Below are positions 34,931 to 45,600 of a stretch of DNA of 64,000 bases, in pieces. Each line of letters starts with the position of its first letter. Position 1 is the first letter of the stretch. Under the pieces are notes generated by a model, which was given only the letters and a program-made list of their open reading frames with translations, searched no databases and had not been told where the DNA came from. The position numbers and the translations under genes were made by a program. The DNA is from Siphonodentalium dalli (Eukaryota; Mollusca; Scaphopoda; Gadilida; Siphonodentaliidae), in NCBI GenBank assembly GCA_032622095.1, contig CP136067.1, positions 122,051,030 to 122,115,029 on the forward strand. Direction: 5' to 3'.

Positions 34931-35327
34931 GATTGTATAGATGTAGATAATGTTATATAATTTATAATAATTCGCCGTAGGTAATAATTATTACTTTATG
35001 GACGAGTATATAAGATGAGCAGTGCAGTGTCGTTTGTCTGTCAGCATTTAACGTGTACGCCAATACTGAGAAGCACCCCAGTACTATACTACTGTATACC
35101 ATCCAAAAGTAGTCACTCCATCTCGAGGCGGATACTTATCTACTAGTCTCTCCTGGCCAACACCAGTCGTTACAAAATCGTAACTCGGAACCGGCATCAC
35201 CGAGTGCTCACTTCTCTGTAGTTTGGCTGAGCGTGCCTGGTGGTTCTGTGCTGTTTTCTAAATAAATGTGGATCGTTATTTCGTGGTGATTATTCTCGAT
35301 TTGACGGATTAATCTCTGTAGTTCCAC
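34931..35327 (+). promoter_or_regulatory. Candidate solo LTR or promoter region
   Basis: A TATA box (GAGTATATAAGATGAGC, about 35007) is followed about 30 bp on by an initiator-like GCAGTGTCG, then an AATAAA at about 35264 and a segment ending GTAGTTCCACA. TATA and poly(A) signals this close are typical of a retrotransposon LTR. No clean flanking duplication or primer-binding site is seen. It could instead be an upstream promoter and non-coding exon. Confidence 0.3.
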
Positions 35328-35666
35328 AGACGAACCAGTTAGTAGATTTATTCCTTATTTTTATATGTCATTATAATTGCTAACGTCGATCACTTCAATG
35401 TTGTGAGTATTCTGCTACATTGATATGATGTTGGTGGGTCCTGATGAATTGCTATGATGCTGCTATGGCAAAATAATGCTGTTAAAAAGTACCGGTACTG
35501 TTATATATTCTTAAGTTGTCATTTTCGCGGTGTTTTGGCTAATCCGAGCGATTTGAGTAAAAGCCAGTGTCTGTATATATATGAAATTTATTGTGGTCGC
35601 TTTATATTAACCAACACAGCCAGTACTTTTTTTTAAATGTATAAATGTTGTTGAATGTCTTATACA
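35328..35666. other. Unassigned stretch
   Basis: No supported feature. Confidence 0.4.
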
Positions 35667-36122
35667 AGCCTGAGTTTAGTTTGCCTGTCATTTGCAGAAT
35701 GAGGTCCTCAGATGGTGAATTTAGTGACGCTGTCCCGCATAGCGGGCTAGCATCACTAAATTCACATTCTGGCGACCTCATTCTGCTTAGGCCTCATCTT
35801 CTCTTGAAAGTTTCTTTATTATCAAATTTCTATAGAAACTTCTTCACGTAGATTCTATTTCTATTTTAGTTTAGTTTCTCTATATCCCCAAATTGGCAGA
35901 CGACACATTGCATAATCGAGGTTCACAATGGTTGTATAATCACAATATTTATCATTTGGGAACTTCAATCTGAGTCAATGTCTCCCATAGCAGATGAGGC
36001 CATGCAGAATGAGGTCCCCAGATGGTGAATATAGTGATGCTAGCTCGCTATGCGGATAGCATCACTAAAGTCACCCTCTGGCGACCTCTTTCTGCAAATG
36101 ACAGGCACACTAAACTCAGGCT
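35667..36122. mobile_element. hAT-like MITE, full length
   Basis: Termini AGCCTGAGTTTAGT and ACTAAACTCAGGCT are exact inverses. Each arm has a GCAGAATGAGGTCC palindrome (35695-35785 and 36005-36100). The centre has GCAGACGACACATTGCATAA. TATACA flanks both sides, but the 8-bp duplication of the 21791 copy is not clear here. Same family as 21791, 47271 and 52457. Confidence 0.85.
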
Positions 36123-36128
36123 TATACA

Positions 36129-37202
36129 CATAATGGTTATTACCCAATTCGTTCCGATCAGATAGAGGGCGCGACAATGACAATTTTAGAAAACATAAGG
36201 GTACTGTATCTTAACAGCTTCATTTTGCCCCACCAACATCATAGAAAGTCAGCAGGACTAGCCAACAGCATATAATACTATAGAAGGACCACTTAACCAG
36301 AGGTAAGTACCGAAAGAACTATGGCAATACACACTCGGTGTTAGTTTGGTGTACGGATGACATATGCAATTCGATATTATCAGTTGCGCGGCTTTTTCGA
36401 AAACAAATAAAATAGGACTCGCGGGGCGGGGGGCGGAGGTTGTATATCGTGTCTTGTATCGTTGCCACAATGTGGTAGCTTTGCGATGTTTTGATAACCA
36501 ATTTGATTTGATAACCAATTGTCATATTTGAATTGTCATAACATTAACATATCCGTTCGGGCATAGTCTTCATCTTGTTTTTGTATATATTTTCCAGCAT
36601 ATTAATTAAAAGGACAGGTCAGGTTTCAATATCCGAATATGTCACATGTACCATTTGATGTTGTTTGCTTATTGTATGTCTTGCTGTCAATTAGAATGGC
36701 ATTATTATTTCTACAATAGTGTAACTAAATGATATCTTACTAAAAACTGTTAACTTCCTCCAGATCTTGAATCTGCATGTATAAATTAACAACCGAGTAA
36801 GAGATCATTTACCTATGATTGATGTAGAAATGCTAATGTCATCAGCAGCAAGACTTTCAATAATCAATCAACATCAATGGAGATGATATATTTTTATCTC
36901 TGTAATTTTTTTAATTTTTTTTTTAATTCTATGATTATAAATGTGTCCGTTGTACACCGGAAGTGACACCATTTCTTTTGCGCGAGGGTCAACTTATTGG
37001 TGACACGTTTTTTTTGTAGTATTCTTACCATTATCACGAAACGTTTCACGTTTAGTTGATCTGTCCTCCGCTGTTTTCTGTTGTTATACTTGTCAGATAT
37101 TTAAGTCTTAATCGCATTCTATTCGCGGAACAGGTGGAATATAGGCTGACAGGTGGAACAGGCTGACACAGTATGTTCACTTTTCTGATGAGCTGTTCAA
37201 AC
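36129..37202. other. Unassigned stretch
   Basis: No supported gene; T-rich run near 36905-36930. Confidence 0.4.
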
Positions 37203-37580
37203 TTAAAGATGCCCTGTTCGATTTGACGCTATGAAACAATCATCTATTCGTGTTCTACCACAGAAATATATAATTAGATTGGACCCATGTGCCAATTAGT
37301 ATGAGGTATTGATGGCCAGACATCGACTGTCAAAAGAGGAATTTTTATCACGATTTGAATTATTTTGTCAGCCGAGCCAAAATTCCAATTAATATCTTAT
37401 AAAGAGCGTTCATTCTTCTGTCGCTTAAAAGCGGTAGGTAATAAAGAGCGTTCTCTATTATGAGCTTCCATCGTTTGTGATCATGTTCGATGTATTACTT
37501 ATGTGGCTGATTGTTTTTGGATTTTCGCGATGCCTGCGCCATCATGCGAATGATGTTGATTTCTATACATTTTTCATTTT
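37203..37580 (+). repeat. AAAGAGCGTT-family dispersed repeat (uninterrupted copy)
   Basis: Starts TTAAAGATGCCCTGTTCGAT, has two ATAAAGAGCGTTC motifs (about 37391 and 37441) and ends ACATTTTTCATTTTG. It lacks the MITE present in the 34121 copy and so shows the empty site. Confidence 0.7.
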
Positions 37581-38734
37581 GTGTTGGCACGGTAACTTCG
37601 GTAAGCATCAGCTTATCCTACCAGCATCATAGCAATTCATCAGGACCACTTAACCAGGGACGGTCCACCTCTGAAATTGCACATCTGATTTAACACAATA
37701 AAATATTCACATTCTGAAAGTTATGAGATCGAATATATATATATAGTATAAACCCATTCATGTTTATTAACATAAGGTCTTGGTTAACAAAATCGACTTT
37801 CAAAAGAGGCAACTTTGCCAGAATTGTTACTATTTGTCACGCTATACGTATTCGTTAAATTGACACCAATGATAAAGATTGTTTAGGCTTTCCGGAGATG
37901 CACAATGTCGGTAAATGTTAAAGAGCGTTCTCAATTTAGACAAGTTTCTGTCCCTCTTTGCATTGGATGGGCAATGTATATAGGTGCTGCGGTGCCCTGT
38001 TTGTAATATACTACTGTTCTGCCAAAAAGACCCCCGTGTGCTTTCACGTGCAGGCAGAATAATACATTCCACTTTCTCTCAGACGAAAGTCTTAGATATG
38101 GATAACACCTATGAATCATGCTGGTGCACACCTTATCGTCTTGCGTATATATCATAACCACAGACCGGTAAATGTGCATTGGTACTGCTGTTCATTTGGC
38201 AGGTGCTAATTTTGATATACCAAACAGGCTAACACTCGTTTTGCTTGCCCTGAGATTTATAGCGCTAACTCGGTCACTGGGGTTAAGCTGAAGGCTTGAA
38301 GCCTAACTGATGTATAATGCAATGCATATATATTTATATATGTTTAACGGGCTATTGAGCTAACTATGAATATCCTTGGTGCCATCAGCACCGTAGTATG
38401 TGGTTAGTTTGCTGTCGGTTATAAAAGAGTGAATCTTCGCGGCGGGTGTTCTATTGCCTCGCGAGTGAAAACTAGAATGCTTCAAAGCATATTTACCTGA
38501 AGGTATACTGACGCGTCTATCTGTAATATTTTATCTTTCTGTGATCTATTTATACAGATTCACGTACTAGTGCATGGGCTCCACTTACATGAGAACAAGC
38601 TACCATGCACTATAATACAAGACGGTGCCTATAGAGGGTTTATATCTGATCGCAGATGTCCAACTTGGATTCGAAATTATTCGACTGGTACTGATGTAAA
38701 GCTTTCCCGTTGTCTAAAAATTACATCTGAAGAC
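37581..38734. other. Unassigned; one AAAGAGCGTT fragment
   Basis: 37780-37935 carries ATCGACTTTCAAAAGAGG and TTAAAGAGCGTTCTC as in the 37203 family. Nothing else is supported. Confidence 0.4.
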
Positions 38735-38905
38735 GATTTCAAGCCATAAACTCAGTTTCATTATAATTACCATGTTGTTTGCATCTTGCATATAGCTCAT
38801 GAGTGTAATTTGCACTAATCCATAGCTCAAATTCATTCATTTGTTCCATATATTATGTTGTTGATTATAAAATGAGATGGTCCCAAAATTGTACAGCACC
38901 TCTTA
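38735..38905. repeat. Half copy of the 6.8-kb foldback element
   Basis: AATTACCATGTT, CTCATGAGTGTAATTTGCAC, AATTCATTCATTTGTTCCAT and AAAATGAGATGGTCCCAAAA match one arm of 6775-7060 read in reverse. Confidence 0.7.
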
Positions 38906-39034
38906 AAATATACTTATTTTAACAAATGTTACACGGGATTGGGACACATCCGAGTTAGATCAGTAAGTTCGCCCCTCTCCCAACAATAATTGCGCGCATG
39001 TTTACCCAAGATAACAGAAATAACAGAGATAATG

Positions 39035-39153
39035 TACAGTAATGCCCTAAGTAATCGACTCGACGGCAGAATATTAGGTAACTTTTCAGGATTTAGTCGG
39101 AAATATGGCTTGTTGCCATTCATCGGAAAGCTCTCGGAGAGAGCTTTCCGATA
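39035..39153. mobile_element. mariner/pogo-like MITE, degraded copy
   Basis: TACAGTAATGCCCTAAGTAA at the left, then the inverted interior AAACTTTTCAGGATTTAGTC-like segment and a GGAAAGCTCTC end. The second terminus is lost. Confidence 0.65.
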
Positions 39154-39904
39154 AACTCTGAGTAAATTGTGTTGAGAAAGACTCTATTGCAACTAGAATC
39201 CACTGTACATGAAATAAGAATGTTGATGATGACTGGTGAATTGTGATTGGTGTTTGCGATTACCGGTCCCGAGATTCTCCCCTGTTGATATCATGCCATG
39301 CCGTGAATAGTTACGAATGATTATCGTTTTAAGTGCCACATTTGTTATCTGAACTCTGTTTGTTGAACAATGTAAATAGTAGTTGGATTCGACGTTGTGG
39401 CATATTTGGGGCGCCTATATTACCTCGGAGAAATGGTCAACGTCAATAATTGTGAATACATACTCATATATAATCTGTCATAAATTGGTTCTTTGCTGTC
39501 AGAATAATGGACAATCGAAAAAAAAATTATATTAGGTAATAGGTATCCTCTATATCTCTCTGCCACAACTACACATCGTGCGTTCTGCTATATCGTTATG
39601 CAGAAAGTTAGGGTTATTACGTTTTCAACTTTTCGGTGAACAAAGACAAATACCAGTCTATCGTGCGAAATTCGACAAATGTCCAAATGTCTGGTTCATG
39701 AAAGTAAAGGTACATGTTAGTGAATTATTTTTCGTCTCAAAGTTGATATAACTACTGTTTTCGATGTTGGTCTGTTTCTCCATCAGTGAAGGCGTGTTAG
39801 ACTGACTCCATCGCACAATCATGCAATTTTATTTCAAATAAACACTCAGAATGGGTCAGTTGAACTCAGTTCCTGCATGTGTCTCCACAAATCTAATATA
39901 TAGA
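39154..39904. other. Unassigned stretch
   Basis: No supported feature before the GTACC cluster. Confidence 0.4.
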
Positions 39905-40266
39905 CAGGTACCACAGAGTACCTGGATAGGTACACCAGTGTACCTAAACCGGAGTACCAAATTTTAGGTACCCCAGAGTACCTAAATTTTAGGTATTCCG
40001 ATGTACCTAAATTTTAGGTACATCAGAGTACCAATATAGTACCTGGATAGGTACTCCAGAGTACCTGAACCGGAGTACCTAACCTTTAGGTACCACAGAG
40101 TACCAATAGAATACCTAGATAGGTACTACAGTGTACCTAAACCGGAATACTTAAATATTAGGTACTCCATAGTACCTAAATTTTAGGTACTCCAGGGTAC
40201 CAATAGTTTGGTACTCCCCACGGGACAAGTATAGTACTTACGTAAGTACTCCAGAGTACCTATTGT
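39905..40266. repeat. GTACC palindrome cluster upstream of first twitchin coding exon
   Basis: About 360 bp built of diverged short units containing AGGTAC, GTACC and TAAATTTTAGGTA, with three GATAGGTAC segments near 39930, 40043 and 40117 showing partial tandem duplication. Successive GGTAC...GTACC pairs can fold into many small hairpins. The cluster ends about 40 bp before the splice acceptor at 40304, and nearly every unit contains an AG-GT dinucleotide pair that resembles a weak splice site. Whether it affects splicing or transcription is unknown. Confidence 0.8.
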
Positions 40267-40314
40267 TTTAAGAGTGATACATGTATACATCTTTTTTCTT
40301 TCAGGTAGTTGGCG

Positions 40315-40618
40315 ATGGCGGACGTCGCACCGCGCTTCACACAAAAGCCAGTCCTAAAACAGGAGGACAATGGCAAGCGTCTCGTGTTTCAGTGTTCCCT
40401 GGAGGCTTCTCCGAAACCGGATATTAGTTGGTTCAAGGGCACAACATCAATTTCAAGTTCTGAACGCATTAAAATGCGGGTGGATAATGCTAGTGCTTCT
40501 CAATTCAATGTGTTTATGGAAATTCTCGGAGTAGCACAATCTGATGGAGGTACCTACAAATGTGTCGCCAAGAACAAGCTAGGCGAGGTGTCCGCTTCAA
40601 TTAACCTCAACTTCGGCG
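40315..40618 (+). CDS. Twitchin-like exon with start codon and Ig domain 1
   Basis: This exon encodes residues 1-101 plus one base of codon 102. The protein starts MADVAPRFTQKPV and holds one complete I-set Ig domain: Cys27 in LVFQC, Trp39 in DISWF, and the SDGGTYKC motif with Asp77, Tyr81 and Cys83. It lies behind a strong acceptor (pyrimidine tract, then CAG at 40302-40304) and ends at a GTAAGT donor at 40619. The ATG at 40315 is chosen because an in-frame TAG lies within the exon at 40306-40308 and the context has G at -3 and G at +4. The ten exon bases before it are 5'UTR, so at least one upstream non-coding exon exists. Retention of the following intron would add only GK before a stop. 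Such N-terminal Ig domains bind muscle filament partners in this family; the binding role here is inferred. Confidence 0.88.
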
Positions 40619-40730
40619 GTAAGTAAAATTTACTCAACCTGATTAAAGCGCACGTGTCAGTGTTTACAAACAGGAAAGATACCGGTATGTAGTGTGCGTA
40701 TTGATTCGCGGTCGCGTAAATCGCCGGCAA

Positions 40731-40850
40731 GCTACAGTGAAATAACGAAAGCTACAGTGAAATAACGAAAGCTACAATGAAATAACGAAAGCTACAGTGA
40801 AATAACAAAAGCTACAGTGAAATAACGAAAGCTACAGTGAAATAACGGAA
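40731..40850. repeat. 20-bp tandem repeat, 6 copies
   Basis: Six units of GCTACAGTGAAATAACGAAA with one or two changes, about 110 bp into the first twitchin intron seen. Confidence 0.95.
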
Positions 40851-40914
40851 TCGTGTTTCACTGCGACTTCTAAGAGACACATGTATACGAAGATCTACGT
40901 TTCGGTAATTTTCC

Positions 40915-41442
40915 GCTAGTATATATTACTCGCTGGTGGGCCCGACTTCGTTCGGGCTATTTAGGGATTTCTTTGCCAAAAACATGACTATATGAGCGTA
41001 TATGACCAAGGACCTTGAATTGATCAGTTTGAAGGTCAAGGTCAGGTCGGGTTCACGATTTGACCCGTCCAAAACACTCCCCGGACAAAAGTATCCCTAG
41101 GTATCAAATTTCGTGGAAATCCGCCAGTTTTGCCAGATTTGACCTTGAATTGACCATTTTGAAGGTGAAGGTCAGGTCGAGGTCACGATTTTACCCGTCC
41201 AAAACACTCCCCGGACAAAAGTAACCATAGGTATCAAATTTAGTCGAAATCCGTCCGGTTTTACCCGATTTGACCTTGAATTTGCCAATTTGAAGGTCAG
41301 ATCGGGGTCACGATTTGACCCGTCCCAAACACTCCCCTAACAAAAGTACCCCTAGGTATCAAATTTTGTCGAAATCCGTCAAACAGTTTTCCCGGCCATA
41401 GCTAACAGACAGACAAACAGAAGTCCCAAAATATATATTAGA
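40915..41442 (-). repeat. TCAAGGTCA-rich tandem repeat, reverse copy
   Basis: About three units of GACCCGTCCAAAACACTCCC, GGACAAAAGTA, CCTAGGTATCAAATTT and GAATTGACCATTTTGAAGGT, the reverse complement of 26890-27390. It ends in GGCCATAGCTAACAGACAGA. A CCCGACTTCGTTCGGGC hairpin marks the left side. Confidence 0.85.
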
Positions 41443-41499
41443 TGTTTTAAAAAGATGATATAGAAAATTTATAAACAGAAATATCTGCATGTTGGGGGT

Positions 41500-41600
41500 T
41501 GATGACTCGGAAATTCGCATAGACTGGAAGTATGCCATATGGGTTCGAATTCCCCGTCGAGACATAAATTGCGCAGTTCTCAGACAACATGATTGTCTTT
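41500..41600 (+). repeat. Possible tRNA-like SINE remnant
   Basis: ATATGGGTTCGAATTCCCC is a good B box. A weak A-box-like TGATGACTCGG lies 45 bp upstream. No clear tail is seen. Confidence 0.25.
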
Positions 41601-42043
41601 ATAGAATTCATCATGGGTGTACATGGGTAATATATTGGGGTCTTGAACTCTTCTTCCTGAAGTAATCTGACATCGGCATTATAAATCATAACTTGCCATG
41701 TTCTATCTTTGTTGAGCAACGCACATGCCCAAGTAATTTGTGATTCATGCTCATGCGATCGGATAGAATGTTTCTCACCTGATAAATCAGTCAATTTTAG
41801 AAAAATAAGATATTATTGCTGCAAAAAAAGCATTATTAAATTAAACTATAGGCCCGCGTACTCGTCAAAACTATAGTTAGCTAGAATGTTGTGCACAATA
41901 TCGGAGTATTGTAGGTATCACATTGGTCTCATCTATGGTTTGAGTTTGGGCACCTTCATGTGGGTGGTATCGGGGGTGGTGTTGGGTTACTCTCATACTT
42001 TTGTTGTGGTCCGGGAGCCGTTTTGGGAAATGGAAATATACAG
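41601..42043. other. Intron sequence, unassigned
   Basis: No supported feature. Confidence 0.4.
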
Positions 42044-42289
42044 TTAACACTTTGAGTGCCAGGCCCGATTTTTGTATCAACCCATATACCCTGTGCCAAT
42101 GCATTCTCTTATATATGCGAGTCGACCATAGGTCGCCTCGCATATATAAGAGAATGCATTGGCCTAACATTTTTTTTTTTTTTTTTTACATTTTTTTTCA
42201 ATTTTAATAATTTATTCTTATATTCTTTAACAGACTTATTTTGTAGGTTTAGGGCCGATGAGATCGGCCCCTGGCACTCAAAGGGTTAA
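42044..42289. mobile_element. piggyBac-like MITE with one hairpin cassette
   Basis: Ends TTAACACTTTGAGTGCCAGG and CCTGGCACTCAAAGGGTTAA match at 19 of 20 positions, with TTAA on both sides. One CCAATGCATTCTC cassette (42096-42162) lies next to a T-run; the right arm has lost its cassette. Confidence 0.85.
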
Positions 42290-43068
42290 TATTATGTGCA
42301 TCTACGAGATACATGTACATGTATTAGATGCTTGCATCAATACAACTTGTGTCCCTGCTATAGCGAGTTCCTTGGCACACATATACCACACAAGGATCTA
42401 ACATACGTTAGATTTGCGATCAAATTGGCAATAAAATCTTAAAACATGACAATACTATAAAAAAAAAAGAAGATGAGCATTGTCACGTAGGAGTACCATT
42501 TTGTGATAAATCTAGCAACAAAGTTACGTTTGAACATACACTGATTGGAATGGAGGTGCTATCAGCGGTCTTGCGCAATGCCTACAATTAGTTTGGGTGC
42601 CCAAACTCAATGTCCCCAAACCATTTGAACTGATCTAAAAGTTAAATAGATCAGTTCCTGGCTATACATCAATCCTCTAACCCTAACACCCTTTGAGTGG
42701 ATCACACATTACGATGAAGATGACGTTGGTTTCTATCTCAAGATGACGTTGGTTTCTATCTCAATCATATAATGGTGATCACGATACTCAGTATTATGTT
42801 GTCCTTTGACCATTATCTGTTTCTGAGAACATAAATCATGGGTTGGTCGGGTGTTAGACCCACCGTCTCGTCTAACTGATACCACATGCTTTCTGTCTGA
42901 TAGCACGGCGTTGGCATGTATTTGAATGTCGACATAGGTTATTATCGTGTGATGCTATGTCTTTATGATACATGCGTTCATGAGAGCTCTTCGCATATCC
43001 ACTCCTTGGCGAATTACCTGAACTATAATGGCATTCACTGTGAATACCGTGTATGTATGAAAGTGGTG
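42290..43068. other. Intron sequence, unassigned
   Basis: A short duplication of AGATGACGTTGGTTTCTATC lies near 42717-42760. No other feature. Confidence 0.4.
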
Positions 43069-43310
43069 TTAACCATTTCTATACTAAATACTCATTGGCG
43101 AGTAGTTCCATTGGGAAATGTTTGTTGACCTTATCATCTGAACTTTTCCCACCAAAGAATATGAATCCTTCTGTATTTGGATTAATTAGCCTTTCGTGTG
43201 TCTGTCGTCTGCTTTTATTACCCGAGCACCCCTCCAAATGAATAATACACAGTTCCAATATATAGGTTTATAGCCGAATGGAAGAGTCCATTCAGTATAG
43301 AAAGGGGTAA
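43069..43310. mobile_element. piggyBac-like MITE, TTAACCCTTTCTATACTAAA family
   Basis: Left end TTAACCATTTCTATACTAAA, right end CAGTATAGAAAGGGGTAA. The interior has GAGTAGTTCCATTGGGAAAT and TCGTCTGCTTTTATTACC, shared with the 6448 copy. Confidence 0.75.
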
Positions 43311-43545
43311 GATGCGAACCCATTCCCGGACGGACGACAAGTTTGGTAGAAATTGCAAATGTTCGCACGGTGTGAAATTGGCTCACACCACCTACATGAA
43401 TTTGGCTGCATATCACATTCCTTAAGATCCTAGGATTAAATCAATACGATGCAGGTCAAGGTCGTGATATTATCAAGTATCGGTTAATACGTCCAGATTA
43501 ACTAGATGTACCGATTAAGACTCTCCCAACTGCCAACCGAAATAA

Positions 43546-43735
43546 TTAACCTTTTCTATACTAAACTTTCTTTCTTCAGTTATAAATGTATACATTGAAA
43601 TGGCCTATTATTCACCTGAGATAGTAAGGCAAAATAAGCAGACGCCAATAAAAATGCAGAAGGAGTCCTATATATTGCCTGGATGGAAATGTTCAGACAA
43701 TAAGTTCACCAAATGTCTGTTGTACTTAAAGATAC
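43546..43735. mobile_element. Partial MITE of the same family
   Basis: Begins TTAACCTTTTCTATACTAAA and contains GAAATGTTCAGACAATAAGT and AGAAGGAGTCCTATATATTG as at 31693. No right end found. Confidence 0.6.
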
Positions 43736-44683
43736 ATGGCGGTTTGCGCTCCAAAATTCACCTAATAATATTCGCTTTTGAATTCTTCCCGGTATCGAAA
43801 TAGGTCGATAAATAATTGAACTACCTTTCTACGAGCATTATATGTCCCAGAAACACACAATGGAATAATAAGAATTACATTTTTGAACACGATGTTTGGG
43901 TCGCAAACACAGAGCAGCCATTTGCCCGACATGCATGGAACAAAAAGAGCGTTCCGTGTTAGTCTATTCCTGGTGTGACAATAATAAAGAGCATTTGTTT
44001 AATTTATGTGCGAAAAATTGAAAACTTCTGGATAATGACTCGCTACAATTTCTAACATAAATTACCAAATGACTTAAGAGTATAGCTAATCAATTAAGAT
44101 GCACCTGTACTGAGATATACTCTCTTTGTTTACGGATGTTAGTTAATTACTGTACACTCCATTTGCATAATACGTCCACGGTGCGGTGTACGATTTGTCA
44201 TTTTCTGAATGTCCACGTTCTGAACTTCAGTTCACACCAACCATATCAACCTGCTCTCCTGCATGTAAATAAGCTCATATTGGACTTATTTCATTCAAAA
44301 ACACAAATAAGTCCATATCCGCATTATTTGAATCTGAATTACGCTCTATATATGAACATAAATCGACTTTCTATTTCCAGATGTACGCTCTTTAAAATGT
44401 GTTTTCACTGCGGCCGAATCAAATAAGTCCAATATTAATCTAGCTTTATGAATATTTAGGTCCAATGTGAACCTATTTGCACGAGGGTAATTATGTTCTG
44501 ATTAGGTGATAATTTTGGAATTATTTATTAATGTCATCACACAATACAGTCTAGCTACATTTTGGACTTGCTAAATTGTGTATAAAAAGAGGAGGGGTGA
44601 AATATAATAGGACGAGAAATGTCCAAACTGCCAATAAAATCGGCGCATTCTCCGAATAAATTCCGAATATTCATACGACAACA
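43736..44683. other. Intron sequence with scattered AAAGAGCGTT motifs
   Basis: AAAAGAGCGTTCCG (about 43946), TAAAGAGCATTTG (about 43985) and ACGCTCTTTAAAA (about 44384) are family fragments. Otherwise nothing is supported. Confidence 0.4.
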
Positions 44684-44900
44684 TTACAAAAGCGTATAAG
44701 CCATATATGCAAACAGAATAGAATTGAAACGGAGATACATTTTGTCATGGAATGCGATGCCTATAATGATCTCAGACAAAGTTTGTTCGAAGCGATTGAA
44801 AGAAATGAACCTGATTTTTACAAGATGAATGAAGCTAACAAATTTGTAAATATCATGAACATTAATCATGAACTAGAAATGAACTATGTAATTTTTTTTA
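44684..44900 (+). pseudogene. Relic of a LINE reverse-transcriptase C-terminus
   Basis: Translation gives ICKQNRIETEIHFVMECDAY, then NDLRQSLFEAI and EANKFVNIMN. The C(x)n-IE-E-HFVMEC-YNDLR pattern matches the zinc-knuckle-like C-terminal tail of non-LTR retrotransposon polymerases. The expected first Cys of the CxxC pair is Ser (AGC). The body of the enzyme is absent, and the frame runs into hydrophobic non-homologous sequence. It is a truncated, dead fragment in the intron. Recognition rests on the motif only. Confidence 0.5.
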
Positions 44901-45020
44901 TTCTGTTATTTATAATACATAATTGTACGTTAATTTCAATTGTGCAACTGCCATACATTGGTGTATTGCAATCAATATATCTATCTCTAACCGGTTTCAA
45001 ATTTTCGCGCAAAAATGAGA

Positions 45021-45600
45021 TGAACGCTCTTTATTAACACCTTACCAGGATATACTAAAATGAACGCTCTTTATTCACACCTTAACAGGATAGACTAAAA
45101 TGAACGCTCTTTATTCACACCTGACCAGGATATACTAAAATGAACGCTCTTTATTCACACCTTAACAGGATAGACTAAAATGAACGCTCTTTATTCACAC
45201 CTGACCAGGATATACTAAAATGAACGCTCTTTATTCACACCTGAACAGGATAGACTAAAATGAACGCTCTTTATTCCCACCTTACCAGGATAGACTAAAA
45301 TGAACGCTCTTTATTATCACTTTACCAGGATAGACTAACACGAACGCTCTTTATTACCACCTTACCAGGATAGACTAAAACGAACGCTCTTTATTCCCAC
45401 CTGACCAGGATATATTAAAATAAACGCTCTTTATTCCCACCTTACCAGGATAGACTAAAATTAACGCTCTTTATTCCCACCTTACCAGGATAGACTAAAA
45501 TGAACGCTCTTTATTATTCCCACCTTATCAGGTTAGACTAAAATGAACGCTCTGTATTCCCACCTTACCAGGATAGACTAAAATTAACGCTCTTTTATGT
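45021..45600. repeat. 40-bp tandem repeat, about 14.5 copies
   Basis: Unit TGAACGCTCTTTATTCACAC followed by CTTAACAGGATAGACTAAAA. Units alternate in details (CTTAACAGGATAGAC versus CTGACCAGGATATAC) at 45061-45220, showing pairwise amplification. One unit near 45501 is 43 bp. The unit carries the AACGCTCTTTATT motif dispersed elsewhere. Confidence 0.95.

Noticed and set aside
40309-40314. Start two codons upstream (TTG) of the twitchin ATG
   Set aside because: TTG is not a normal start here. The ATG at 40315 has good context and an in-frame stop just upstream.
45021-45600. CRISPR-like regular array
   Set aside because: The whole 40-bp unit repeats without unique spacers, and the DNA is eukaryotic.
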